A stretch of 64,000 nucleotides of DNA from Leptospiraceae bacterium (GTDB lineage Bacteria; Spirochaetota; Leptospiria; Leptospirales; Leptospiraceae): NCBI GenBank assembly GCA_016708435.1, contig JADJFV010000005.1, positions 310,001 through 374,000 of the forward strand, written 5' to 3'. The notes below the pieces were generated by a model. The model made no database searches. It was not told where the DNA came from and worked only from the letters and a program-made list of their open reading frames with translations. The translations under genes were made by a program, and so were the position numbers. Below are positions 24,349-33,251 of this stretch, one piece after another (the stretch's first letter is position 1; every line of letters starts with the position of its first letter).

Positions 24349-25665
24349 TTATGCACTTAGCATCTTTTCAACATGCCCGATATACTTCTGTAAAAAATTC
24401 ATATCGGGAGTTCGACCTTTTTTTCCGACGGATAATTCCTCTTTGATCCGCAAGACGAAATACATTTCCATTTCTCCTTTTCCTTTTACAGGAATTTTAC
24501 CCCTGAATTGGAAATCGAAGAAGTCTTTGGTCATAAGGTAAAGGTTATGAGATATATTGACCTTATCCGCTTCTCCGTTTGCTTCCATTCTTTGCGCGAT
24601 ATTGACAGTGTCTCCCCATATATCAAAGTTAAATCTTTGTTCTCCTAAAACTCCACAGACAACAGGACCGCAGTGAATTCCGATTCTTACTTTCCAACTT
24701 GGAAGTCCTTTTCTCCTTTGACTCTTTTGGTATTTGCGTAGAAATTCCTGAATTTTGAGAGCACTTAAGACTGCATCGACTGCATGAAGGCGTTTACTCT
24801 CTATTATCCCGCTTGCAGCCATGTAACTATCGCCGATAGTTTTTATTTTTTCTAAGCCTTTCATTTGAACAATTCTATCAAAGTGCGAATAACATTCATC
24901 TAACTCAGAAAGTAATTTCTCGGGTGAAAGAGTAGAGGCAATGTTTGTAAACCCTACAAGATCGCAAAATAGAATAGAAGAAGAAGGAATTGATTTTGGT
25001 TTTACTTTGCCATTTTGTTTTAATTCTTCTACAATGTATTTTGGTAGGACTGAATTTAGTATGTCATCTGTTTTTTTGAAAGAGTCTTTTAATTCTTTAT
25101 CGAAAATACGATAAGCGGCTCTTTGAATAAAAGAATTTTGCTCAAACAAAATATCGGTACATATTCTATAAGGAAGTTTTGCTCGCTTAACGATTATTTC
25201 AAGTAGCGGATACATCTTATTTTCCGAACTAAAAATCGTATCAAAACCAATATTTCTTCCTTTTGCACGAAGAGAGTGTATCGCATACTCCATATTCTCC
25301 TCATATTTCTTTCTGAGAAGAGAATCGTTTTTCTTAATGTCCAAGACCTTAAAGAAAAAAATTTGATTTTGCGATTTGAAAGTTGCTTCATAGTATGAGT
25401 TTAGATTTCCACTCAAATTGAGCTCTGCCTGAGTTGCAATCCACCAGTGTTTGAACAAATTGAAATAGGGAGGTTTTGGGCTTATGTCTGGAAATTCCTT
25501 TCGCAGGGTGTCGATCATATCTTTGGTTATCTTACGAAACGAGACTCCTTCAATGGCAATGTAGTCAGAAACTCCCGGCGGCTTCTTAAGCTCCTCTTGC
25601 AAATGGAGCAGTAAATATCTAGCCAATTCGCGCGCTAGCTCATATCTGATTTCTTTTCTGTTCAT
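24349..25665 (-). CDS. Class III adenylate/guanylate cyclase, soluble
   Basis: The 438-residue protein has no membrane segment. The N-terminal half (about 1-215) is of unknown fold. The catalytic domain (about 225-410) has SILFCDLVGFTNIASTLSP with metal-binding Asp near 235, then GLEKIKTIGDSYMAASG, VRIGIHCGPVVCGVLG and FDIWGDTVNIAQRMEANG. The purine-specifying Lys/Asp pattern (KTIGD, WGDTVN) is of the adenylate cyclase kind. It should make cAMP in the cytoplasm. Its catalytic domain is closest in the window to that of 48518-51220. The convergent OmpA gene ends 11 bp away. Confidence 0.9.
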   Translation of the reverse strand: MNRKEIRYELARELARYLLLHLQEELKKPPGVSDYIAIEGVSFRKITKDMIDTLRKEFPDISPKPPYFNLFKHWWIATQAELNLSGNLNSYYEATFKSQNQIFFFKVLDIKKNDSLLRKKYEENMEYAIHSLRAKGRNIGFDTIFSSENKMYPLLEIIVKRAKLPYRICTDILFEQNSFIQRAAYRIFDKELKDSFKKTDDILNSVLPKYIVEELKQNGKVKPKSIPSSSILFCDLVGFTNIASTLSPEKLLSELDECYSHFDRIVQMKGLEKIKTIGDSYMAASGIIESKRLHAVDAVLSALKIQEFLRKYQKSQRRKGLPSWKVRIGIHCGPVVCGVLGEQRFNFDIWGDTVNIAQRMEANGEADKVNISHNLYLMTKDFFDFQFRGKIPVKGKGEMEMYFVLRIKEELSVGKKGRTPDMNFLQKYIGHVEKMLSA

Positions 25666-25715
25666 TCAATTGCCAATATTAAATTCTCCTTGCTTAATGC
25701 TTTTACAAATTCAAT

Positions 25716-26759
25716 TTGGTTAATGTGAAAACAAAAAAAAAGCCAGAGACTGCAAGAGAGCAGTTAATCAATCCCGACGGCTTGCCAGCGTTTGGGATTT
25801 TTTCTCAAGCCGTTAATGAAATCAATTTTAAGGATTACAAATATCTATCTCCTTTTGGGAAAACAAAGAACTCTATAAGTAAACACTTTGCTTACAATCA
25901 ATTTGAATATGTAGGTGGAGTTTCTGACAAAATAATTTTTGGTGTTGCCGTTGCGGATTTAAAGTTTCTCACTAACGCATTTTTTTATATCTATCTTCCT
26001 GAGACAGGTAAATTCTTTCACAAAAGTTTCAAAGCCCCTTTCTCCATCGGCTCTAAGTTTTCTAATTTTCCTGAAACAGGAGTAGTGTCTTTTTCTCAGG
26101 GAAAAAACAGAATCGAGATGGCTCCTTTAAACGGTAGGCGAAAGCTTCATTTGGAATTAGCGTCAGGCGAAACAGTCGAAGCGGAATTTTTAGAAGATGG
26201 AATTGAGCCTCTTCGTATTTGCACACAAGCCGGTGTCAACGGATGGGTGTATGTGCGCAAAACCGCCGGTAGCCCCGTCATTGGAAAAATTGATTGTGAT
26301 TTAGGAAAGTTTGATTTAGAAAAACTCGGTGTTTATGGGCATAATGACTACAGTGTAGGATTTATGCGAAGGGAAACGTTTTGGAATTGGGCTAGCTTCA
26401 CTGGTAAGATAGAGAAGGGTGTAATTGGTATTAATCTCTCTTGCGGGGTAAATGAAACTAGCTTCTCCGAAAATTCTCTCTGGATAAACGGTGAACGATT
26501 TCAAATGCCACTTGTGTCCTTTCAATATGATAAGAGAGACTTAAAGAAAGATTGGAAAATTGTTTCGAGTGACGGTGTTATTGATTTGGTATTTAAACCG
26601 GAAGGAAATTAGCGCGAGAACATAAATGCATTTATCGTTGCTTCAAACTTTAACCAATTATATGGAAAATACTTTGGGAAAATAAAAATTAGCCCCACAA
26701 AATCGATTAAGATCAACGGAATGTATGGATATGCCGAAGATCATTATGCAAAATGGTAA
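25716..26759 (+). pseudogene. DUF2804 family protein interrupted by an in-frame TAG
   Basis: An open frame of 298 codons ends at TAG (26610-26612). Without any change of frame, coding continues for 48 more codons (RENINAFIVASNFNQLYGKY, GKIKISPTKSIKINGMYGYA, EDHYAKW) to TAA at 26757. The tail is the usual DUF2804 C-terminus, including the closing GxxxAEDHxAKW-like motif, and the total of about 347 residues fits the family. The beginning has LINPDGLPAFGIFS, also typical. The start is TTG 25716 or GTG 25725, with no clear Shine-Dalgarno site. DUF2804 proteins have no firm function. Either a nonsense mutation or a sequence error; readthrough is less likely. Confidence 0.75.
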
Positions 26760-26787
26760 ATTAATAAAAGAAGGATAGGAACTATAA

Positions 26788-27183
26788 ATGAGCGAAGAGG
26801 AAATGGAATTCAGTGAGGATGATTTTAACTATACCGACAAACAGATTACTATTTCTGTTCGGACGATTGGTATTCCTGAAAATCTACCTAAGAACGGAGT
26901 TATTTTAGATTTAAAAGGTATTTTGAATATTTATTCTGCAAATCCTTTGAAAGGGGTTCTAGCGAATTTAATCAATGCCGGTAAGACTAAAATTTATGTT
27001 TATATGAAGCAACTGGATAATATCGATTCGTCGGGACTCGGTGGACTCATCGCCGTTCAAACGAAACTCTTGAAAATAAACGGAGTGCTAAAAGTTGTTG
27101 AGCCTTCTGATAAAGCACGGTCAGTTTTGAAATTGACCAACCTGGAAAGCTACTTTCATATGAACGATATCTTTGTTCCTTAG
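26788..27183 (+). CDS. STAS-domain anti-sigma factor antagonist-like protein
   Basis: The 131-residue protein has the STAS pattern: GVILDLKGILNIYSANPLKGVLANLIN, then IYVYMKQLDNIDSSGLGGLIAVQ with the phosphorylatable Ser in DSSGLG (near residue 89), and VLKLTNLESYF at the end. An acidic N-terminal extension of about 20 residues precedes it. STAS proteins of this type are switched by Ser phosphorylation and by PP2C phosphatases such as the one encoded at 7569-10832. The ATG follows AAGGATAGGA at suitable distance. Confidence 0.88.
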   Translation: MSEEEMEFSEDDFNYTDKQITISVRTIGIPENLPKNGVILDLKGILNIYSANPLKGVLANLINAGKTKIYVYMKQLDNIDSSGLGGLIAVQTKLLKINGVLKVVEPSDKARSVLKLTNLESYFHMNDIFVP

Positions 27184-27193
27184 GTAAATATCA

Positions 27194-27508
27194 TTATGCC
27201 GCACCTGTTACCTGAATGAATTCTTCGATAATTCTATACACCGCCTGAGCAAGAGCCGGATCAAATTGTAATTCCATAGCTCTTGTTTCGGGATTAGTGA
27301 CTAAAATATTTTCTAATCCTTTTGGTTTAAAGCGAAAGTACGTAACCTTTGTATAAATATCTATTTTAAAATTGTCGCTATCTAGTCGAATCGCACTTAT
27401 TTCTTCGAGGGGTAATCTAAAAGTCTCCGCTAGTAGGAAACGGAGTCTGCTCGATTCATAGATAATATCTCGGATTGTATCTGGGTCTGTGATTTGTATG
27501 TCTGCCAT
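27194..27508 (-). CDS. Small conserved-looking protein of unknown function
   Basis: This 104-residue acidic protein has no signal peptide or membrane segment. The layout is a helical N-terminus (DPDTIRDIIYESSRLRFLLAETF), two or three strands (FKIDIYTKVTYFRFKPKG) and a C-terminal helix (LAQAVYRIIEEFIQVTG). I do not recognise the family. It is convergent with the STAS gene (10 bp between stops) and 41 bp downstream of the hydrolase stop coordinate is its own start, so it may be co-transcribed with the YheT-like gene on the - strand. Confidence 0.65.
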   Translation of the reverse strand: MADIQITDPDTIRDIIYESSRLRFLLAETFRLPLEEISAIRLDSDNFKIDIYTKVTYFRFKPKGLENILVTNPETRAMELQFDPALAQAVYRIIEEFIQVTGAA

Positions 27509-27549
27509 AGAGGCGTAATTAAATACGATCTAATACCTTTGTCAAGAAA

Positions 27550-28515
27550 TTATTTTGAAAATATCTCGAGTAAAATCGGAAGATAATAACAATCTAATTT
27601 GAATGAATTAAAAAAACCATTGTGTCCACCATAGTTTTCAATCCTGACCGTCAAATTAGGATTAGGCGTTAGCTCATAAAAATCTTCCGGATGAACTACC
27701 GGATCATCCTTTGCCGTAATGATTGTGGTTGGTGTTTTTAGATTTTTAAAATAATCTTTCGTGAGAGTGTAGGTCTCGAAGTATTCATCTGCACTTTTAT
27801 AAGGACTGTAATCGGGAATAATTCTTTCCGTGAGTTTCATTACGGTGTCCGCATTCTTGTATTTTTCGAAATCATACAAAAAGGGAAAGAGTCTTTCTTT
27901 TTCTTCGAGCGAGCGCATCCATTGTTTTAAAAAGTATTTTCGTAGAAATGGATTTTCATCCATCATCTCTGTGCTAGACTTTGGATGAATCGCGGGGCTA
28001 ATGCCTACAGCGTGTTTTAAATTGGGAATTATTTTTTTAGTGTTATTTCGTGCAATGCGGAGTGCAAAGTTTCCACCAAGAGAAAATCCGATAACAAAGA
28101 AAGGATTGCCCTTATCTGCTAGCTTAGAAACTTCTTTTGCTGCTGCCATAGTTTCTTCAAAGAGGCTACCATTGAATATCCCCTCGTTGAGATGATGAGT
28201 TCCTCCATGATCGCGCAGATTGATTCTAAAAATATCAAATCCATTATTATAAAGGTAAGCTCCTGTCTTTAAAATATACGCAGAATTTATATGTCCTTCC
28301 CATCCATGTAAAAGTAAAACTAATCCTTTCGGATTTTTATTCATCTGCTTCGACAAATACCCGATTAGCCGCACATTCTTTCCTGCCTGGATTAAATGAA
28401 GCTTTGCCTGCTCAAACATCGCGCTTTGTTTTAGCTTTTGAAATTTCAAACTCGCAAGGATTGTCTGCACAGTCGCAGAGCGTAGTAGTAAGGGAGGTTT
28501 AAATTTTGGAACCAT
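27550..28515 (-). CDS. YheT-like alpha/beta hydrolase
   Basis: The 321-residue protein has the alpha/beta-hydrolase core. The oxyanion strand is KGLVLLLHGWEGHINSAYIL (about 60-80), then FRINLRDHGGTHHLNEG. The nucleophile elbow is GFSLGGN (Ser near 145). ISPAIHPKSS is the YheT-type lid region, TIITAKDDPVV marks the acid, and NYGGHNGFF the catalytic His. YheT-family enzymes are carboxylesterases of unknown natural substrate. The intact triad supports activity. No signal peptide, so it is cytoplasmic. Confidence 0.85.
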   Translation of the reverse strand: MVPKFKPPLLLRSATVQTILASLKFQKLKQSAMFEQAKLHLIQAGKNVRLIGYLSKQMNKNPKGLVLLLHGWEGHINSAYILKTGAYLYNNGFDIFRINLRDHGGTHHLNEGIFNGSLFEETMAAAKEVSKLADKGNPFFVIGFSLGGNFALRIARNNTKKIIPNLKHAVGISPAIHPKSSTEMMDENPFLRKYFLKQWMRSLEEKERLFPFLYDFEKYKNADTVMKLTERIIPDYSPYKSADEYFETYTLTKDYFKNLKTPTTIITAKDDPVVHPEDFYELTPNPNLTVRIENYGGHNGFFNSFKLDCYYLPILLEIFSK

Positions 28516-28893
28516 ATTTTATATACTGATTGATATATTCATATTCATTTCACTCAAGTCTAGTTTTACTTACTCAGAGTTGTTGTCGAGTAATAATAAG
28601 AAACGGATTGCCACCGATGGACACCGATAAAAAAGTGATAAAGATTTTTAACACAAAGGACACAAGGGTTTCACAAAGTGCACAAAGATTCCTTTTTCAT
28701 TGTGAGCTTTGTGTGCTTTTCTCTTTGTGTTCCTTGTGGTTTATCTTTTTTGGTTGGCTTGGTCGATTTGATTCATCATTAATACAAATCACTTATTCTA
28801 GTCTAAAATTTCTTGTTTAATTCAACTTGACTTCTTACTGGAATCAGAAAGATACTTTTTAAAAATGCTATTATATTGTAGGATACAATTTTC
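28516..28893. other. Intergenic region made largely of dispersed repeats
   Basis: About 380 bp without a supported gene. Positions 28605-28646 carry GGATTGCCACCGATGGACAC and related sequence (the CACCGATG repeat type). Positions 28651-28745 form an imperfect palindrome: AACACAAAGGACACAAGGG and CAAAGTGCACAAAG pair with CTTTGTGTGCTTTTC and CTCTTTGTGTTCCTTGTGG. Open frames across it are repeat translations and are not counted as genes. Confidence 0.6.
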
Positions 28894-29494
28894 GTGAAAA
28901 CTAAATTTCTTATTTTAATTTCCTTTTCTCTATTTCTAAGTTGCCAGTTTATTTCCGAATGGAAATACAAAGATGAAATAGTGTCAGAGGCTTACGTCAA
29001 TAATCCAAATGGTCTTGCACTTTATAAAACAAAAGGAGATTTGAATTCGAAAGAAGTTGTTTTAAATCCAGAAGAGAAATTTTATTTTTTAGAGAAATCG
29101 AATGACGATGTAAAAAGAGGGTAGTTGGCGCAAGGTATTGTATGGGGGTAAAGAGTTATTTGCCTATAAACAGATGATTCGTCTGCAAGGAATTGATGGA
29201 ATATTTTAAAGTAGAATAAAAAAGCCGTTGGTAATTTGGAGTTCAGAAGTAGGACTAAAATTAAAAGAATCTCCTTTTATAGATACTAATGGAAAAGAAA
29301 AGAGTTTCCTCCTTTTTCAGTTATTGAAATTCTTGCTTACGAAGGTAATTGTCTGAATCAGAATATATTAAAAGTCAGAACGAAGACAAGAAGAATTGGA
29401 TTTATTACTCAAAAAATTTCACGCTTCAGAAATAAGGAAGAGGCAGAGGAAAATGCAAGTTCTTTGATGATTAAAGATGACGGCTATTTCTAGT
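28894..29494 (+). pseudogene. SH3-like lipoprotein gene, frameshifted
   Basis: A GTG start with AGGAT upstream opens a lipoprotein signal (KFLILISFSLFLSC) and a region resembling bacterial SH3 domains (NPNGLALYKTKGDLNSKEVV). The frame breaks at 29115-29120 (A5GAGGG), continues as GSWRKVLYGGKELFAYKQM to an in-frame TAA, then as LVIWSSEVGLKLKESPFIDT and, after another shift near 29300, FSVIEILAYEGNCLNQNILK, ending about 29494. Restored, it would be a lipoprotein of about 200 residues with one or two SH3-like units. Two indels and one stop show decay or poor sequence here. Confidence 0.6.
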
Positions 29495-29499
29495 AGCCA

Positions 29500-30260
29500 C
29501 CAAAGAGCCTATTTTTCTGGACATAAGAATCAATGACTCCAATTGATAAGACTAAATACAAGAAATTATGAGAAAAAGAAAATTATTATATGTCAACTAT
29601 TCTAAAAAAATTGATGGGGAAAGATATTACTCATTTTAATAAAATCCGTAGCAATATTTGGAAGAAAGAACTGGAAATCACGATTATTTATTCCAGAGTC
29701 CAACGGAAAATTTCTAAATGACAAAGACTTTACCGATTATACAATAGAAAATACTAAATTCAAAGGTAATCCTATTTTCATTAAACTAGTAAGCGAAATA
29801 GCAAAAGAATACCCTACAAAATTTTTGAACTTTTTAGATTTCAGATTAACAAAGCTTTCTACTTATTCTAAAGGCATAAATTATTATTTAGAAAATGCAA
29901 TTTGCATGAACGGGAATTATAATTCCTTTGTATTAAGAATGATAAGCAGGTTATTCACAAATGGATATTAAATAATAATTATCATTGGATTTCTGGTTTT
30001 AAAACATTTGATTTAGATGGGGATGGCATTTTGGAATTTCTTATCGAGAGGATGGGAGGAAGTGACTTATAATGAACTCTTTGGTGCTAAAAGGAAATAT
30101 GAAGCAATAGCTTATTTTTCACACGAATCAATAATCAAGAATAATACAATTTACGTGCAAAGTATTTAAAGGAATATCTGTCTTTAAAGATGAATTCGAT
30201 ATTCTAATACAAAATCCCACCCCAAAGGCACCATACTCAAATACAAAAAAGGAAAACTAA
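29500..30260 (+). pseudogene. Gene remnants of unknown family
   Basis: Short stretches of coding-like sequence in different frames: ESNGKFLNDKDFTDYTIENT and IKLVSEIAKEYPTKFLNFLD (about 29695-29850), VIHKWILNNNYHWISGFKTF followed by DLDGDGILEFLIERMGGSDL (about 29945-30070, resembling FG-GAP/EF-hand-like calcium loops), and FKGISVFKDEFDILIQNP (about 30160-30220). No frame is open for more than about 80 codons. It may be the continuation of the preceding pseudogene or a separate lost lipoprotein. No function is proposed. Confidence 0.45.
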
Positions 30261-30270
30261 TAAAAATAAA

Positions 30271-32193
30271 ATGAACAGTTATATACGAATAGCCGCAGTC
30301 GTGCCGGAATTAAAAGTCGGCGATGTTGAGTTTAATACAAAAGAAATTATTTCGGCGCTAGAGAAGGCAAAGAAAGAAGGTGTGGAGATTGTAATATTTC
30401 CAGAGCTTTGCATTACTGGTTACACCTGCGCGGATTTATTTTATCAATCCAAACTCAGGCGAGAAGCGGTAAATGCTTTAATTGAGATTGCAAAGGTTAC
30501 TGGTTTACACGGAATTACCGCAGTCGTGGGACTTCCTGTGGAAGTAAATAGCAAGCTTTATAACTGTGCGGCACTTCTTTCGAATGGGGAAATCATAGGA
30601 ATTGTGACTAAGACGTATTTGCCTACGACGGGTGAGTTTTATGAAGAGAGATGGTTTTCTAGTGAACTAGATAGAGTAGGTGAGTTTGTAAAAATAGAGG
30701 GAAAGGAAATTCCGTTTGGCGCAGACTTACTCTTTGCCGCTGAGAATTTCCCCGAGCTAAAGATTGGAATTGAAATCTGTGAAGATTTGTGGGCAGTGAT
30801 TCCTCCGAGTAGTGAGCTTGCGATTTCAGGTGCGACTCTTCTTTTAAATCCTTCTGCAAGTAATGAAATACTGGGTAAATTTGAATACCGTAAAGAATTA
30901 GTCCGTCAACAATCGGCTCGCTGTATTGCGGCTTATGTGTATTCGTCGGCGGGGGCGAATGAATCCTCGACAGATGTGGTATATTCTGGTCATGCGCTCG
31001 TGGCAGAGAATGGATCTATTATTGCCGAGTCGTCGCGCTATTCTTTTGCAACTGAAATGACTCTTGTGGATATTGATCTAGAGCGACTTGTAAATGATAG
31101 AATTCGAAATAGTAGTTTTTCTAAATCTTCCGTTGAAACTAAATTTACGGAAATTAATTTTACACTATCTCGAACTACAAAAGAGAAGCTCATGCGCGTT
31201 ATTCCTAGAATGCCATTTGTGCCTTCTGATCCCGCGAAGAGAAATGCAAACTGTGAAGAAATATTTCTCATTCAATCTACTGGTCTTGCTAAGCGACTCA
31301 AGCATACAAACTCGAAGAAAGTTGTCCTCGGTCTTTCGGGTGGACTGGATTCTACTCTTGCCCTTTTAGTTTGTATTAAAGCATTTGAAATTCTTGGGCT
31401 TGATAAAAAGGGAATTCTTTGTATTACAATGCCAGGCTTTGGAACAACAGATAGAACTAGAACAAATGCAGAGACTCTTGCAGTGGAGCTTGGAACAAGT
31501 CTACAGATTATTTCTATTGCGGATGCAGTCTTGCAACACTTCAAAGATATTGGGCAGGACTTAAACCTTCACGATATTACCTACGAGAATTCGCAGGCAA
31601 GAGAGAGAACGCAAATTCTAATGGATCTGGCTAACAAAGAGAATGCGCTTGTCATTGGAACGGGAGATATGTCAGAGCTGGCACTTGGCTGGTGCACTTA
31701 CAATGGAGATCAGATGTCCATGTATGGGGTTAATGCCGGTATACCTAAAACGCTTGTGCGTTATTTGATAGAGTGGAGAGCAGACGCAGAATACAAAAAT
31801 AATGTTGGAAAAATTCTACACGATATTTGCAACACTCCTGTTTCACCGGAACTTCTTCCTTCTAAGGACGGGGAGATTGTGCAAAAGACAGAAGAAGTAG
31901 TTGGTCCTTATCTACTGCATGATTTCTTTTTGTATTATATGCTTCGCTTGAATTACTCTCCATCTAAAATATTCTATCTTGCCAAACAAGCATTTGCCGG
32001 TGAATATGAAACTTCTGAAATAAAAAAATGGATGTTAGTCTTTTACAAACGATTTTTCTCGCAACAATTCAAACGCTCTGCAATGCCAGACGGACCGAAA
32101 GTAGGTTCAGTCGCTCTTTCTCCCCGTGGTGATTTACGTATGCCAAGTGATGCAAGCGCAAACTTGTGGTTAGCTGAGATTGAAGGACTGTGA
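30271..32193 (+). CDS. nadE: Glutamine-dependent NAD+ synthetase
   Basis: The 640-residue enzyme has two domains. The N-terminal nitrilase-type glutaminase (about 1-290) shows the Glu-Lys-Cys triad in FPELCITGY (near 45), TKTYLPTTGEFYEERWF (near 114) and IGIEICEDLW (near 170). The C-terminal synthetase (about 320-640) has the PP-loop LGLSGGLDSTLAL (near 356) and TGDMSELALGW. It turns nicotinate adenine dinucleotide into NAD+ using glutamine-derived ammonia in the cytoplasm. Length and motifs are typical of the large, glutamine-using class. No close operon partner; a palindromic element follows 10 bp after the stop. Confidence 0.95.
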   Translation: MNSYIRIAAVVPELKVGDVEFNTKEIISALEKAKKEGVEIVIFPELCITGYTCADLFYQSKLRREAVNALIEIAKVTGLHGITAVVGLPVEVNSKLYNCAALLSNGEIIGIVTKTYLPTTGEFYEERWFSSELDRVGEFVKIEGKEIPFGADLLFAAENFPELKIGIEICEDLWAVIPPSSELAISGATLLLNPSASNEILGKFEYRKELVRQQSARCIAAYVYSSAGANESSTDVVYSGHALVAENGSIIAESSRYSFATEMTLVDIDLERLVNDRIRNSSFSKSSVETKFTEINFTLSRTTKEKLMRVIPRMPFVPSDPAKRNANCEEIFLIQSTGLAKRLKHTNSKKVVLGLSGGLDSTLALLVCIKAFEILGLDKKGILCITMPGFGTTDRTRTNAETLAVELGTSLQIISIADAVLQHFKDIGQDLNLHDITYENSQARERTQILMDLANKENALVIGTGDMSELALGWCTYNGDQMSMYGVNAGIPKTLVRYLIEWRADAEYKNNVGKILHDICNTPVSPELLPSKDGEIVQKTEEVVGPYLLHDFFLYYMLRLNYSPSKIFYLAKQAFAGEYETSEIKKWMLVFYKRFFSQQFKRSAMPDGPKVGSVALSPRGDLRMPSDASANLWLAEIEGL

Positions 32194-32202
32194 ATGATTG
32201 AT

Positions 32203-32336
32203 ACTGTCATTTCGAACCTCGCTTGGCGGTCGTGGCGAAGCGGGTGGAACTTCGAGTGTGAGAAATCTATTTAGCTTAATACTATCGTTTTATTGTCAGA
32301 TAGACCTCTCACGATGAAGCTGTTCGAGGTGACAGT
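32203..32336. repeat. Palindromic element family P, copy c
   Basis: ACTGTCATTTCGAAC and GTTCGAGGTGACAGT are near-perfect inverted ends, with GTGAGAAATCTATTTAGCTTA and CAGATAGACCTCTCAC inside. It lies between the convergent nadE and SDR genes, so it could act as a transcription terminator for both. A short extra G+C-rich segment (GCGGTCGTGGCGAAGCGGG) occupies the left arm. Confidence 0.8.
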
Positions 32337-32340
32337 GTAA

Positions 32341-33204
32341 CTACTCCAAATCCAATTGCAGCTTTCTAATTTTCTTTAATTGAATATCGCCGGTTGGATC
32401 GTTGCCTAATTTGGCTGCAATAAATTCTCTCGCTTTGTCGGAGGTTTGGTAGCGGAGGTAAGGCTTCTCTGAGAGTATACAATCTAGAATTACGCGTGCT
32501 ACTTCGTCGGGGCTTTGACCTGCGGCGAAAGATTTTTTTGCTGTATCCATATAGGTTTTTAGAACAGGCGCATAATCGTCATTTAACACTCCGCCGGATT
32601 TTTGCATATCTCCTAGAACTCGATTTACAAATTCTGTTTGAATAGCACCGGGCTCTATGATTGACATTTTTACATTGAAGAATGGTTCAAGGTAAGTTGC
32701 CATGCTTTCAATTAAACCTTCGAGGGCAAATTTGGATGAGCAATAGATTTCGTTCATTGGTTGACCGATTAGTCCACCCACTGAGGTTACAGAAATAATA
32801 TGTCCTGATTTTCTTTCTCGCATGGAGGGTAATACTGCTTTGATGCAGCGTATCGCTCCGTAGTAGTTTACATCCATTACATTTTCGATTTCTCTCATCG
32901 AAGCTTGCTCAAGAGTTCGAATGTAGCCGAAGCCTGCATTGTTTACTAGAACGTCTATTCTTTCTTCTTTGTCTAATATGAATTTAACGCAATCTAAAAC
33001 TGATTCATCATTTTGAACATCAAGTTGTCGTATTTCTAATTTAACTCCTTGATCGTTTGCGAATTGCTTTAACTTATCTTTTTTTTCTAGATGTCTCATC
33101 GTCGCATAGACTTTGAAGTCAGTCTTTGCAAGTCGGACTGCTGTGTGCAATCCCACTCCAGAAGAGCATCCAGTGATCAGAGCAATTTTATTTACATTGT
33201 CCAT
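32341..33204 (-). CDS. Short-chain dehydrogenase/reductase
   Basis: The 287-residue classical SDR has the NAD(P)-binding TGCSSGVG (residues 10-17), NNAGFGY, SVTSVGG with catalytic Ser, and YCSSK with catalytic Tyr and Lys (near 153-157). The Thr-Met-Arg after the second strand (YATMRH) suggests NADP preference. The substrate cannot be read; the family includes retinol, steroid and lipid dehydrogenases. It is 47 bp downstream of murD on the same strand, so possibly co-transcribed. Confidence 0.88.
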   Translation of the reverse strand: MDNVNKIALITGCSSGVGLHTAVRLAKTDFKVYATMRHLEKKDKLKQFANDQGVKLEIRQLDVQNDESVLDCVKFILDKEERIDVLVNNAGFGYIRTLEQASMREIENVMDVNYYGAIRCIKAVLPSMRERKSGHIISVTSVGGLIGQPMNEIYCSSKFALEGLIESMATYLEPFFNVKMSIIEPGAIQTEFVNRVLGDMQKSGGVLNDDYAPVLKTYMDTAKKSFAAGQSPDEVARVILDCILSEKPYLRYQTSDKAREFIAAKLGNDPTGDIQLKKIRKLQLDLE

Positions 33205-33251
33205 ATAATTCCTTTTGATTCACTCTATTCCCGCGCTTCTCCTATGTCCAT

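Noticed and set aside
28530..28820. 96-codon open frame in front of the SH3-like pseudogene
   Set aside because: It reads through CACCGATG and ACACAAAG repeats and has no protein-like conservation.
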